The notes: generated by a model not told the origin, from the letters alone. Shown: positions 8,203-16,373, numbered from the stretch's first letter. The stretch is DNA of 28,296 nucleotides from an uncultured Oscillospiraceae bacterium (GCA_900540865.1 UQHH01000030.1:1-28296), one strand, 5' to 3'. Numbers and translations: made by a program.

Positions 8203-9483
8203 TCAAGAAACCTTTGCGCTGTCTTTGACGAGGTTCATCGCTTTTTCTACCGCAATATCCTTCGCAATGTTTTCTGCAGCAATCATGTTCTTGATTTTTT
8301 CAGCTTCCATCTTATAATTTTCCGCAAGCCTTGCGTACTCGGCTTCGATTTCCTCTTCGCTTGCGGTGAGGTTCTCAAGCTGCGCAATCTTCTCAAGCGC
8401 GAGCCTGAGCTTCACGCGCTGCTCCGCCTGGGTTCTGTACGCCGCGCGAAGACCGGACTGGTCCATGCCCATATACTGCATATAGGTCGCCATGTCCATA
8501 CCCTGGGAACGCAGGCGCATATCGAATTCCCTAATCATATCGTCTATGACGTTTTCATACATCGCCTCAGGAATTTCAGCCTCAAGCATGTCGCAGACCT
8601 TCGTGAAAATCTGGTTTTCAAGGTCGGTGTCAGATTCCTGCTGCAGACGCTTCGCGACCTCTTCCTTGAGTTCTTCCTTATATTCATCGACTGTTTCCTT
8701 TTCGCTTACGTCCTTGACGAATTCGTCATCGAACTCAGGCAGCTCGCGGGACTTGATTTCATGCAGGACAATCTTAAATTCCGCTTCTTTTCCCTTGAGC
8801 TCGTCGACCTGGTAATCGTCGGGGAAATTGACCTTGATGGAAAACTCGTCGTTTGTCTTATGTCCGGTAATCTGCTCCTCAAAGCCGGGAATAAAGCTCT
8901 TGCTGCCGAGCGTGAGGTTGTAATTTTCCGCCTTGCCGCCCTCGAACGCTTCGCCGTCGACAAAGCCCTCGAAGTCGATTACGGTAATATCGCCGTCCTG
9001 CGCGGCCCTGTCCTCCACAGTTACCATCCTGGAGTTGCGCTCGCGCACTTTATTGATTTCTTCCTCCAGCACCTCATCTGTGACGTCCGCCGGCTTCTTC
9101 GTTACCTCAATGCCCTTGTAATCCTTGATTTCAACCTCCGGCTCGACGGTAACGACCGCCTTGAACGTAAAGCCGTCTTTTCCGACGCTTGTTACGTCGA
9201 GGTCGATTTTATCGTTGACGAGCTTAAGCTCTGCTTCCTTCGCCGCGTCGGAAAGCGCGCCCGGATAGAGCTCCTGCATAGCGTCTTCGTAGAAGATAGC
9301 CTCGCCGTAAAGCTTCTCGATAATATGCCTGGGCGCCTTGCCCTTACGGAAGCCCGGAACCGTCATATTCTTACTCTTTTTACGATATACCGCCGCGACT
9401 GCTTTTTCAAAGGTTTCGCCGTCTACCTGTACCTCAAGCTCATAGCGGTTTGTCTCTACCTTGTTCGATGCTTTCAGACTCAT
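8203..9483 (-). CDS. tig: trigger factor chaperone
   Basis: This is a ribosome-bound chaperone and peptidyl-prolyl isomerase that meets nascent chains at the exit tunnel. The 426 residues show the N-terminal ribosome-docking domain with the signature GFRKGKAPR (about 43-51). A central FKBP-type domain (about 155-240, containing GDITVIDFEGFVDGE and IPGFEEQITGH) and the long helical C-terminal chaperone arms follow. The frame is open to 9510, but the ATG at 9483 (MSLKAS) follows CAGGAGGAC and is the convincing start. It is first in the tig-clpP-clpX-lon block, with a probable promoter just upstream. Confidence 0.97.
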   Translation of the reverse strand: MSLKASNKVETNRYELEVQVDGETFEKAVAAVYRKKSKNMTVPGFRKGKAPRHIIEKLYGEAIFYEDAMQELYPGALSDAAKEAELKLVNDKIDLDVTSVGKDGFTFKAVVTVEPEVEIKDYKGIEVTKKPADVTDEVLEEEINKVRERNSRMVTVEDRAAQDGDITVIDFEGFVDGEAFEGGKAENYNLTLGSKSFIPGFEEQITGHKTNDEFSIKVNFPDDYQVDELKGKEAEFKIVLHEIKSRELPEFDDEFVKDVSEKETVDEYKEELKEEVAKRLQQESDTDLENQIFTKVCDMLEAEIPEAMYENVIDDMIREFDMRLRSQGMDMATYMQYMGMDQSGLRAAYRTQAEQRVKLRLALEKIAQLENLTASEEEIEAEYARLAENYKMEAEKIKNMIAAENIAKDIAVEKAMNLVKDSAKVS

Positions 9484-9523
9484 TCTCTTTGTCCTCCTGA
9501 TTTTTAGCAAGTATTCAAAGCCT

Positions 9524-9532
9524 ATTGTAACA
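9524..9532 (-). promoter_or_regulatory. candidate extended -10 promoter for tig
   Basis: On the - strand TGTTACAAT combines a TGn extension with a TACAAT -10 box. Transcription would start near 9517, about 34 nt before the tig start codon and just ahead of its ribosome binding site. No good -35 box is present at the usual spacing. The surrounding 100-bp gap is the most AT-rich part of this region. A second possible -10, TATACT, lies at 9560-9565. Confidence 0.4.
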
Positions 9533-9583
9533 TATAAAAAATTCTTTTTCCATACCCTTAGTATAAATTATTGAATAATAATA

Positions 9584-10270
9584 TTAACGAATCAAATATG
9601 GTATAAAATCCAAGCCGTCGCAGGCCACCAGCTTAAAGTCGATTCCATCGTACAAACCGTTTACAGCGCGCTTTCCGGCATCCCCGTGGATATGCCCGTA
9701 AAAGCATCGTTTGACACCGCGCCGCTTCAAAACGGAAAGGATTTCTTCGCAGCACGCCCCGGCATGAACGGGCGGGTAATGTAAAAACACCAGCGGCTCC
9801 AGGCCGGTTTTTTCCGCTGCGTCGAGCGACATATTGAGCCGCCCGATTTCCCTTAAGAGCACTTTTTGGTCCGCGTCGTCCTCCGCGTCGTAAAACCAGC
9901 CGCGCGTCCCGCAGACCGCGTAATTTTCAACGGCTTGTGCGTTATTGAAAACAAGGGATATGGAATCAAAGCTGTTTTCATTGAGGTAATTCTCAACCTT
10001 TGTTTTTGTCCCCCACCAATAATCGTGATTGCCCTTGAGAAAAAGCTTTTTGCCGGGCAGGCTTTGTATAAAAGAAAAATCGGCATAGGTTTCCTCAAGC
10101 TTCATCGCCCACGAAATATCACCCGGGATTACGACCGTATCCTGCTGTGTAACGATTGCGCGCCAGTTTTTTTCAAGGCGTTCGACATAATCCGTCCAGC
10201 CGCTGAACATGTCCATCGGCTTATTTGTCCCAAGCGACAGGTGCAAATCGGCAATTGCAAAGAGCGACAT
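9584..10270 (-). CDS. calcineurin-like metallophosphoesterase
   Basis: This predicted cytoplasmic phosphoesterase has two bound metal ions; the substrate is unknown. The 228 residues carry the motif series in order: D-L-H near residues 8-10, GD in VIPGDIS, GNHD in KGNHDYWWG, the His of FLHYPP and GHIHG near 193. The start ATG at 10270 is 2 nt after the thrC stop with only a weak ribosome binding site, so translational coupling to thrC is likely; a TTG at 10276 would overlap the thrC stop. The coupling may reflect co-expression and not a shared pathway. Confidence 0.9.
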   Translation of the reverse strand: MSLFAIADLHLSLGTNKPMDMFSGWTDYVERLEKNWRAIVTQQDTVVIPGDISWAMKLEETYADFSFIQSLPGKKLFLKGNHDYWWGTKTKVENYLNENSFDSISLVFNNAQAVENYAVCGTRGWFYDAEDDADQKVLLREIGRLNMSLDAAEKTGLEPLVFLHYPPVHAGACCEEILSVLKRRGVKRCFYGHIHGDAGKRAVNGLYDGIDFKLVACDGLDFIPYLIR

Positions 10271-10272
10271 AA

Positions 10273-11781
10273 TCAAATACCGAGCGTGCGCAGCACATAC
10301 TGCGGCATTTCGTCCGCCGTGCAGACGTTTTGGAAGCGGATTTCCCTGCCCTTGAGGGAAGCAAGCGGCTTTGGAACCTCTTTGTGTGTCGTGCGGGATA
10401 GCTCGTCGACCATTTCAAACTCATCCTCCGGCAAAACCTTGTCCTGCGCGACGGCCTCGAGCACGCTGCGCGAGAATTTATACGGGCTTGCCGTGGAAGC
10501 GATAACCGCGGGGGTGTCTTTATCGCCCGTCTTAGCGACATATTGTCCGTAAACATTGACCGCGACCGCCGTGTGTGTATCGCAGAGATAGCCGGTGCCG
10601 CGGTAGAGGCTGTCGATGGTTTTCTTTGTCGCGTCGTCGTCGCAGCAGCCGCCGAAAAAGAGGCTTGCTATCTGCATCATGACGGACGCGTCGACGGAAT
10701 ATTTTCCGTCTGTTTTGAGCTTTGCCATCCATTCCCTAATTTTCACGTCGTCCCCGCCGGAGAGGTGGTACAGCAGGCGCTCCAGATTGCTGGAAACGAG
10801 AATATCCATCGACGGGGAAACCGTCGTATAAAACTTTCTGTCTTTATTATACACGCCTGTTTTGATGAAATCTGTCAGGACGTTGTTTGAATTGGACGCG
10901 CAAATAAATTTATTTACGGGCAACCCCATACGCATGGCGTAATAGGAAGCGAGAATATTGCCGAAGTTTCCCGTGGGAACTACAATATTGATTTTTTCAC
11001 CGGGCTTCGCACAGCCTTTGTTTATTAAATCGCAATAGGCCGAGAAATAGTATACGATTTGCGGCAGAAGCCTACCCCAGTTGATGGAGTTCGCGCTGGA
11101 AAACAGCATATTATTTTGGCTGAGCTTCCCGATTATTTCCTTCGTCGTAAAGATTTTCTTTACGCCCGTCTGCGCGTCGTCAAAATTTCCTTCTATTGCG
11201 CACACATTCACATTACCGCCGGTCTGCGTGTCCATCTGGTGCTTTTGCATGGGGCTTACGCCGTTTTGCGGATAGAATACGATAATCTGCGTACCTTCCA
11301 CATCCTTAAAGCCCTCGAGGGCGGCCTTGCCCGTGTCTCCCGAGGTCGCGACAAGGATTACCGCCTTTTTCCCCTTACACGTCTTTTCAAGGGACTTCGT
11401 CAAAAGATGGGGCAAAATCTGGAGCGCCATATCCTTGAACGCGCAGGTCGGGCCGTGCCACAGCTCCAGCATGTTGAATTTTGCCTCGCCCTGCTCCAGG
11501 TATACGAACGGCGCCGGATTGTCGGAACCGAATTTTTCTTTGGTATACGCCTTTTCCACGCACCAGTCGACTTCCTCCGCCGTAAAGCCGGAAAGATAAT
11601 CACTGAGAATTTTCTTTGCCCTGCCCCGGTAATCCATTTTGAGCAGGTCCTTCATATCCTTTTCGCTGTACTTCGGTATTTCGCTGGGGACAAACAGTCC
11701 GCCGTCCTCAGAAATGCCCTGCGCGATTGCCTGGGCTGCCGAAACGCGGAGGTTCTTGTCGGTTGTGCTGTTGTACATCAT
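10273..11781 (-). CDS. thrC: threonine synthase
   Basis: This PLP enzyme converts O-phospho-L-homoserine to L-threonine in the cytoplasm. About 502 residues places it in the longer threonine synthase class. It begins with the Thr_synth_N-type region (QAIAQGISEDGGLFVP) and has the PLP lysine in HGPTCAFKDMALQ (about Lys116). It also has the cofactor-binding VATSGDTGKAAL and the substrate-phosphate region PTGNFGN. The frame begins at 11793, but AAAGGA abuts that ATG, so the ATG at 11781 with about 12 nt spacing is preferred; the next codon is also ATG. It follows the dipeptidase gene by 98 nt. Confidence 0.96.
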   Translation of the reverse strand: MMYNSTTDKNLRVSAAQAIAQGISEDGGLFVPSEIPKYSEKDMKDLLKMDYRGRAKKILSDYLSGFTAEEVDWCVEKAYTKEKFGSDNPAPFVYLEQGEAKFNMLELWHGPTCAFKDMALQILPHLLTKSLEKTCKGKKAVILVATSGDTGKAALEGFKDVEGTQIIVFYPQNGVSPMQKHQMDTQTGGNVNVCAIEGNFDDAQTGVKKIFTTKEIIGKLSQNNMLFSSANSINWGRLLPQIVYYFSAYCDLINKGCAKPGEKINIVVPTGNFGNILASYYAMRMGLPVNKFICASNSNNVLTDFIKTGVYNKDRKFYTTVSPSMDILVSSNLERLLYHLSGGDDVKIREWMAKLKTDGKYSVDASVMMQIASLFFGGCCDDDATKKTIDSLYRGTGYLCDTHTAVAVNVYGQYVAKTGDKDTPAVIASTASPYKFSRSVLEAVAQDKVLPEDEFEMVDELSRTTHKEVPKPLASLKGREIRFQNVCTADEMPQYVLRTLGI

Positions 11782-11820
11782 GTAAATGACCATTCCTTTC
11801 CAAAAGGCGTAATCTGAAAA

Positions 11821-11845
11821 TAGGGAAAATACAGGTGTTTTCCTA
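11821..11845 (-). terminator. weak hairpin in the thrC leader
   Basis: TAGGGAAAA (11821-11829) and TTTTCCTA (11838-11845) are inverted copies apart from one bulged base. On the - strand the hairpin is followed by CTATTTTC. It ends 40 nt before the thrC start. No leader peptide rich in threonine or isoleucine codons and no T-box motif are visible in the 98-nt gap. It may be a weak terminator for the dipeptidase transcript or an attenuator. Confidence 0.35.
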
Positions 11846-11879
11846 CTATTTAAAAAACTCCCACTAGTCTTTTATTCTA

Positions 11880-12824
11880 TTACAAATCCTCCGTAATGTC
11901 AAAGCTTTCAAAGAAATTGCAGGCATTGCTGAAGAATATCTTTTGAAGCAGATTTTCTTTGTAATTTCGTTTTAAAAAACTTTCATATAGCGGCTCAATT
12001 CCCGTGACATCGTCCATTCCCTCCGGCATATCCGTTCCATCGAAATCGCTGCCGATGCAGACGGTATTCTCTCCTCCGAGCGAAAGGAAATGCTCCGCGT
12101 GCCTAAGGATGTCGTCCGTAGTTGCTTTCCCGCCCTCCCGCAGGAAGCTTCTCGAAAAATTGAGGCCGGCGATTCCTCCGCAATTTTTAATGATAAGGAA
12201 CTGTTCATCCGTCAAATTGCGCGGATGCCCGCAAACTGCGCGCGCGTTGGAGTGGCTGGCGGCCAGCGGCTTTTTTGCGTGCTGCGCCACATCGTAAAAA
12301 AGCGCGTCGCTGGCGTGGGAAACGTCGTTTATAATCCCGTACCGCTCGTTTTCCGCGATTACCGCCTTGCCAAACGGCGTGATTCCGGGGTTTTCTTTTA
12401 CAAGCGTACCGCCGCCGAGCTCGTTTCTCCCGTTCCAGGTGAGCGTCATCATTTTAACGCCCAGGCCCGCCAGCTTATTTACGTTCTCCAGCTTTCCGCC
12501 GAGCGCGGCGCCGCCTTCCACGGTAAGAATAACGCTTCGAAGGCCCAAACGGCGCACCTTCCTAAGGTCTTTTTTGCAGCCGACCTTGATTACCTCGTAA
12601 GGATTTTCTTCGAGCATTCCGTCCAGCCTGCCCGCGCATTGCTCTACAAAATCGAACGCGGCCTGCCCGCGCAGGCTGTCGGGTATCCAGACAGCCATAC
12701 ACTGTACCCACGGGGAATACCTGCTCCCCTTTTGAAACGACACATGCATGTCGTTCTCGGCAAGGTTTTTTCCCTTTGTCACGGCCTCATAAAGCGAATC
12801 GCAATGCAAATCAAAATACTGCAT
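11880..12824 (-). CDS. membrane dipeptidase (renal dipeptidase family, M19)
   Basis: This is a zinc dipeptidase of the amidohydrolase fold, family M19, whose members cleave dipeptides including those with a D-residue at the C-terminal side. The 314 residues show the metal ligands in order: His7 and Asp9 in DLHCDS, Glu103 in TVEGGAALGG, His170 in DVSHASD and His191 in AASHSNARA. The catalytic-site Asp260 is in GSDFDG. No signal peptide is visible, so the bacterial protein is probably cytoplasmic despite the family name. The ATG at 12824 follows AGGAGGAAG and lies 14 nt inside the end of yraN, so the two are translated together. The substrate is unknown. Confidence 0.93.
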   Translation of the reverse strand: MQYFDLHCDSLYEAVTKGKNLAENDMHVSFQKGSRYSPWVQCMAVWIPDSLRGQAAFDFVEQCAGRLDGMLEENPYEVIKVGCKKDLRKVRRLGLRSVILTVEGGAALGGKLENVNKLAGLGVKMMTLTWNGRNELGGGTLVKENPGITPFGKAVIAENERYGIINDVSHASDALFYDVAQHAKKPLAASHSNARAVCGHPRNLTDEQFLIIKNCGGIAGLNFSRSFLREGGKATTDDILRHAEHFLSLGGENTVCIGSDFDGTDMPEGMDDVTGIEPLYESFLKRNYKENLLQKIFFSNACNFFESFDITEDL

Positions 12825-13197
12825 AGTCTTCCTCCTGCCAAAAAGCGTTTTCTATGTACCGGATACTCACCGGCTTTAGGGTCCGCGGCTTGAAAAAGAC
12901 TTCCGCCACATCGAACCGCGGCTGTAAATCCGTTTGATTTTCCTGGAGATAGATTGCCGCCGTCCGAATAATTTTTAATTGCTTTGCTTTTGTTACCGCG
13001 TCCGCCGGAGCGGAAAAGGAGCCCAGCTTACGCGTTTTCACCTCTACAAAGGCAAGAATACCGCCCTTTTGGGCAATTAAATCGATTTCCCCGCATCTTT
13101 TGCAAAAATTACGCTCTTTTATTATATAGCCGCGCCCGCACAGGTATTCCGCGGTATAATCCTCACCCAGCCTTCCGGCTGTTTTTGTATCCGCCAT
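12811..13197 (-). CDS. yraN: YraN family (UPF0102) nuclease-like protein
   Basis: The 128-residue protein is of the UPF0102 family, related to Holliday-junction resolvase-like PD-(D/E)XK nucleases; its role is not settled. It shows GRLGEDYTAEYL near the start, then RCGEIDLIA and FVEVKTRK, which provide the Asp, Glu and Lys expected at the active site. The frame is open to 13335 but overlaps rnhB. The ATG at 13197 (MADTKTAG) matches the family N-terminus and lies 4 nt after the rnhB stop. rnhB next to yraN is a common arrangement. Confidence 0.93.
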   Translation of the reverse strand: MADTKTAGRLGEDYTAEYLCGRGYIIKERNFCKRCGEIDLIAQKGGILAFVEVKTRKLGSFSAPADAVTKAKQLKIIRTAAIYLQENQTDLQPRFDVAEVFFKPRTLKPVSIRYIENAFWQEEDYAVF

Positions 13198-13201
13198 AAA
13201 A

Positions 13202-13801
13202 TCAACCCAGTATCTTCGTAAGGAACGACGGCCTGTGGATGGGCGACGGGCCGTATTCCCGCAGCATTTCAATATGGTATTTCGTACCGTAGCCCTTATG
13301 CCTTTCAAAGCCGTACTGCGGATAATCCTTCGCAAGCTCGAGCATCAGCCGGTCACGGCTGACCTTCGCGAGGATAGAAGCCGCGGCAATCGAAACAGAA
13401 AGCGCGTCGCCCTTTACGACCGCGCGCGCAGGCACCTCAACCGGCGGCGTTTTGTTGCCGTCTATCAGCGCAAAATCCGCGGGGATATGAAGGCCTTCCA
13501 CCGCGCGCTTCATCGCAAGCATCGCGGCGTTTAAAATGTTCATCGACTCAATTTCTTCAACCGAAGCCCACGCAACGCACCAGGAAACCGCCTGGCCGCA
13601 GATTTCATCGAAGAGCTCTTCCCGCTTTTTTTCACTGAGCTTTTTTGAATCGTTTACGCCGTCTATCAGCGCCCCCTCCGGCAAAATAACGGCTGCCGCG
13701 CACACAGGACCCGCAAGCGGCCCCCTTCCCGCCTCGTCGACGCCGCATACCGAGCCATACCCGTTTGCATACGTTTCCTTTTCATATGTAAGCCAATCCA
13801 T
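13202..13801 (-). CDS. rnhB: ribonuclease HII
   Basis: This enzyme cleaves RNA in RNA-DNA hybrids and removes ribonucleotides misincorporated into DNA. The 199 residues contain the signature GVDEAGRGPLAGPV (20-33) with the metal-binding Asp22 and Glu23, plus NDSKKLSEKKRE and AAASILAKVSRD. The C-terminal FERHKGYGT with PSPIHRPSF follows. The ATG at 13801 has AAAGGGG upstream. A hairpin lies 29 nt before the start. It heads a tightly packed set: rnhB, yraN, dipeptidase. Confidence 0.97.
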   Translation of the reverse strand: MDWLTYEKETYANGYGSVCGVDEAGRGPLAGPVCAAAVILPEGALIDGVNDSKKLSEKKREELFDEICGQAVSWCVAWASVEEIESMNILNAAMLAMKRAVEGLHIPADFALIDGNKTPPVEVPARAVVKGDALSVSIAAASILAKVSRDRLMLELAKDYPQYGFERHKGYGTKYHIEMLREYGPSPIHRPSFLTKILG

Positions 13802-13829
13802 AACCTAACCCCTTTCTATATAGCGCAAA

Positions 13830-13859
13830 GGGTTTGAAACGGCTTTCCGCTCCAAACCC
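13830..13859 (-). terminator. hairpin upstream of rnhB
   Basis: A 13-bp stem (13830-13842 with 13847-13859, including two G-U pairs on the - strand) closes a 4-nt loop. It is followed on the - strand by TTTGCGC. It lies after the small unknown gene and 29 nt before rnhB. The CCCTTT that ends the hairpin is also complementary to AAAGGG in the rnhB ribosome binding site, so an alternative pairing could hide that site. Confidence 0.55.
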
Positions 13860-13883
13860 CAATATGAACTTTTATTTGTTGTT

Positions 13884-14141
13884 CTAGCCACCGATTACAG
13901 CAAGCGCCCGGCCGTAATCCTTCCGGCGCACATAAAAGATATATTCACAGGATAAATCCATGCAGCCGCCGTTATCATCCGTACCCGAATAGGAGTCCCT
14001 AACGCCTGTGCCGGGGCTTATACGGCTGTGCGTTTTTAGGAAATAATCAATTTTTCCGTAACACAGCGCCTCGCGGATTTGCGCCTGCTCCCTGATGGAA
14101 AAAGTGGAGATAAGCTCCGTTCGGTTAAAAATGGTAATCAA
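13884..14141 (-). CDS. small hypothetical protein, 85 aa
   Basis: I chose the TTG at 14141 because AGGGGGAG lies 5 nt upstream; the frame opens at 14165 without a ribosome binding site. The predicted soluble protein begins LITIFNRTELISTFS. It has a helical segment (REQAQIREALCYGKIDYF), a Gly/Ser/Asp-rich middle, and a C-terminal strand-helix unit EYIFYVRRKDYGRAL. That ending resembles small DUF2007-type proteins (tyrosine-valine strand followed by a basic residue and D-Y), but the match is by eye only. It sits 36 nt after rbgA in the same direction and is followed by a hairpin. Confidence 0.7.
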   Translation of the reverse strand: MITIFNRTELISTFSIREQAQIREALCYGKIDYFLKTHSRISPGTGVRDSYSGTDDNGGCMDLSCEYIFYVRRKDYGRALAVIGG

Positions 14142-14177
14142 ACCCGCTCCCCCTGTCCTTATCAAACACCTGTTTAT

Positions 14178-15056
14178 TTACGATTGCCCTTCCGGCGCGC
14201 CCTCCAGCGTGATTTTTCCAAGCTTTGCGCCGCGGTACTCGTCAAGTAGCATATTGGCGGCGCGGAGCGTGTCGATTTCCCCGCCGGAGATTAGCATTCC
14301 GCGTTTCCGGCCGATAAGCTCCAGCAGCTCATAAGGCGGCAGGCCTGTAATATCGTCTTTCATTAGCTTGAACCTTGTGAGGAAAGCCTCGGTCGGGCGT
14401 TCCTTCAGCACCTCGAGCAGGCGCACGGCAAGCAGCTCGGTATCGATAATCTGGTCCTTGACGGCGCCTGTAAAGGCAAGGCGTTCCCCTACCGCGGGGT
14501 CGTCGAATTTCGGCCAGAGAACACCCGGCGTATCGAGCAGCTCAAAGCCGTTTCCAATGGTATACCATTGGTTGCCGCGCGTAACGCCCGGACGGTCCTC
14601 GGCCTTTGCCCTGCTTTTGTTTGCCACCTTATTGATAAAGGAGGATTTCCCGACGTTCGGTATTCCGACGACCATCACCCGGATGGTGCGGTTTTTCATC
14701 CCCTTTTCTTCCCATGATTTAATCCTGTCGCATAAAAGCTCGCGCACTGCCGGCATAAAGCCGGAAATCCCCTTGCCTGATTTGCAGTCTACAGCAATTG
14801 CTCCGATTCCCTTGTTTTTAAAATATGCAATCCAGCGGGCCGTTTCCCTGCTGTCCGCCATATCGCATTTATTGAGCAGGATAAGGCGCGGCTTGCTGCC
14901 GAGCAGGCCGTCTAGGTCAGGGTTGCGGCTGCTTTGCGGTACGCGCGCGTCGATAATTTCCGCGACGGCGTCCACCAGCTTGAGGCTCTCCTGAATTTTG
15001 CGTTTCGTCTTTGTCATATGGCCGGGAAACCATTGGATATTCTGCATTTCCGCCAT
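14178..15056 (-). CDS. rbgA: ribosome biogenesis GTPase RbgA/YlqF
   Basis: This is a circularly permuted GTPase required for late 50S subunit maturation. The 292 residues show the permuted order: G4 NKCD (62-65) and G5-like DCKSGKG (90-96) come before G1 GIPNVGKSS (131-139), PGVT (156-159) and G3 DTPG (175-178). The N-terminal WFPGHM motif is the family signature. A C-terminal helical domain follows (about 200-290). The ATG at 15056 has AAGGAGGT with 7-nt spacing. Its place downstream of rplS and lepB matches the known rplS-lepB-ylqF-rnhB order in Firmicutes. Confidence 0.97.
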   Translation of the reverse strand: MAEMQNIQWFPGHMTKTKRKIQESLKLVDAVAEIIDARVPQSSRNPDLDGLLGSKPRLILLNKCDMADSRETARWIAYFKNKGIGAIAVDCKSGKGISGFMPAVRELLCDRIKSWEEKGMKNRTIRVMVVGIPNVGKSSFINKVANKSRAKAEDRPGVTRGNQWYTIGNGFELLDTPGVLWPKFDDPAVGERLAFTGAVKDQIIDTELLAVRLLEVLKERPTEAFLTRFKLMKDDITGLPPYELLELIGRKRGMLISGGEIDTLRAANMLLDEYRGAKLGKITLEGAPEGQS

Positions 15057-15091
15057 TTTTATTACCTCCTTAAAGGGATAAAAACAAACAA

Positions 15092-15112
15092 GGGACGCAC
15101 ATTGGTGCGCCC
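15092..15112 (-). terminator. intrinsic terminator after the signal peptidase genes
   Basis: GGGACGCAC (15092-15100) and GTGCGCCC (15105-15112) form a GC-rich stem with one bulge and a 4-nt loop. On the - strand it is followed by a T-rich tail (TTGTTTGTTTTT). It lies between lepB and rbgA and ends 36 nt before the rbgA start, leaving no space for a new promoter. Partial readthrough is therefore likely. Confidence 0.7.
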
Positions 15113-15118
15113 GCGTTT

Positions 15119-15649
15119 TTAGTAAAGATATTTCACATGGTCAAAAGGGAAAACGACAGCCTGCGCCTTGCCGATAATGTCCGACGTATGAATCAATCCG
15201 ACGTCGCTGTCGCGGCTGTCCTTGGAAATCAGGCGGTTGTCCCCCATAACGAAGACCTTTCCTTCCGGCACAATCGACGGGAACTCCCAGTTGATGCCGC
15301 CGAGCGTTTTGTCCTTGATATACGGCTCGTTGAGCAGTACGCCGTCTACCACAACATCGCCCGTCTGCGCGTTGATTTCAATTTTCTGGCCTTCTACCGC
15401 GATAACGCGCTTAATCAGCGGCTTATCGATATTCTCCCCGTGGCTTACAGCGATGATGTCGCCCGGCGCGGGCTTATAAAGTAAGCTCGTTACGATTACC
15501 TTATCCTGGTTTTGCAGCGTGTCCATCATAGACGGGCCGTCCACGTCGACCATACGGAGCAGAAATATGATGATAAGCGGCGCAAGGCACAAGGCAAACA
15601 GCACCGGTTTTATCCACTCAAAGCATACGGCCGTCAGTTTATTCTTCAT
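15119..15649 (-). CDS. lepB: signal peptidase I (first of two)
   Basis: This membrane-bound serine protease removes signal peptides from secreted proteins. The 176 residues have one N-terminal membrane segment (about 13-32). The catalytic Ser40 in GPSMMDTL, Lys80 in LIKRVIA and the GDNR box (136-139) followed by SKDSRDSDVG complete the active site. The ATG at 15649 has TAGGAAG upstream. It lies 13 nt downstream of a second lepB, with which it shares a 29-bp identical DNA block coding for the GKAQAVVFPF end. The pair looks like a tandem duplication. Confidence 0.96.
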   Translation of the reverse strand: MKNKLTAVCFEWIKPVLFALCLAPLIIIFLLRMVDVDGPSMMDTLQNQDKVIVTSLLYKPAPGDIIAVSHGENIDKPLIKRVIAVEGQKIEINAQTGDVVVDGVLLNEPYIKDKTLGGINWEFPSIVPEGKVFVMGDNRLISKDSRDSDVGLIHTSDIIGKAQAVVFPFDHVKYLY

Positions 15650-15662
15650 GCGTTACTTCCTA

Positions 15663-16358
15663 TCAACTAAGAGTTTTAAAGTTGCTAAACGGGAAGACGA
15701 CAGCCTGCGCCTTGCCGATAATGTCGTCCTTATGAATCAATCCGACGCGCTGGGAACGGCTGTCCAATGAATTGTTGCGGTTGTCGCCCATCACAAATAT
15801 CATGCCCTCGGGAACAATATCGGGAATCGGATTATCGAAAACAGCCTTATATTCCATTGCCTCACTGAGATACGGCTCATCTATAATGACTCCGTCGACG
15901 ATTACCTGTCCCTTATCGTAATCGATTTGAATGGACTGGCCCTCAGTTGCGATTACGCGCTTGATAATCGGGTCTTTATACTCCTGCCCGTGGCTGATGA
16001 CGACAATGTCGCCAGGCTGGGGCTCGTAAAGCAGGCTGGTGACGAACACCTTGTCATGGTCATGCAGCGTCTCGAACATAGACAAGCCGTCCACGTCGAC
16101 CAGGCGAAACACGAAGGTGAGCAATAGCACAACGATTACGACCGCGGAAACAATAGCCTGAAGCCACTCAAAGCAGCTCTGTAAGCCGCCGCCTTCGTCA
16201 TCCTCCGGTTCCGTCAGCACAGCCTCAGATACTGCGGAGCTAATCGGCGGCGCGGGTGTTTCAGGCGTTTCTAAGACAATATTTTCCGGTTTCGGCGGTG
16301 TGTTTTTATATTCTTCATCGTTTAAAATAGTAAACTCAAATTCTTCCTTTTTACTCAT
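15663..16358 (-). CDS. lepB: signal peptidase I (second of two) with long cytoplasmic N-terminus
   Basis: This is a paralogue of the adjacent signal peptidase. The 231 residues start with about 62 acidic, Pro/Glu-rich residues (for example TPETPAPPISS), followed by a membrane segment (about 66-85). The catalytic Ser93 in DGLSMFETL, Lys133 in PIIKRVIA and GDNR (191-194) with NNSLDSRSQRVG are all present, so it should be active. The usual GPSM is GLSM here. I chose the ATG at 16358 because GGAGGT lies just upstream; the frame is open to 16403 but without a ribosome binding site. Different substrates or partners for the two peptidases are plausible but unproven. Confidence 0.95.
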   Translation of the reverse strand: MSKKEEFEFTILNDEEYKNTPPKPENIVLETPETPAPPISSAVSEAVLTEPEDDEGGGLQSCFEWLQAIVSAVVIVVLLLTFVFRLVDVDGLSMFETLHDHDKVFVTSLLYEPQPGDIVVISHGQEYKDPIIKRVIATEGQSIQIDYDKGQVIVDGVIIDEPYLSEAMEYKAVFDNPIPDIVPEGMIFVMGDNRNNSLDSRSQRVGLIHKDDIIGKAQAVVFPFSNFKTLS

Positions 16359-16373
16359 ATGGGTACCTCCGTG

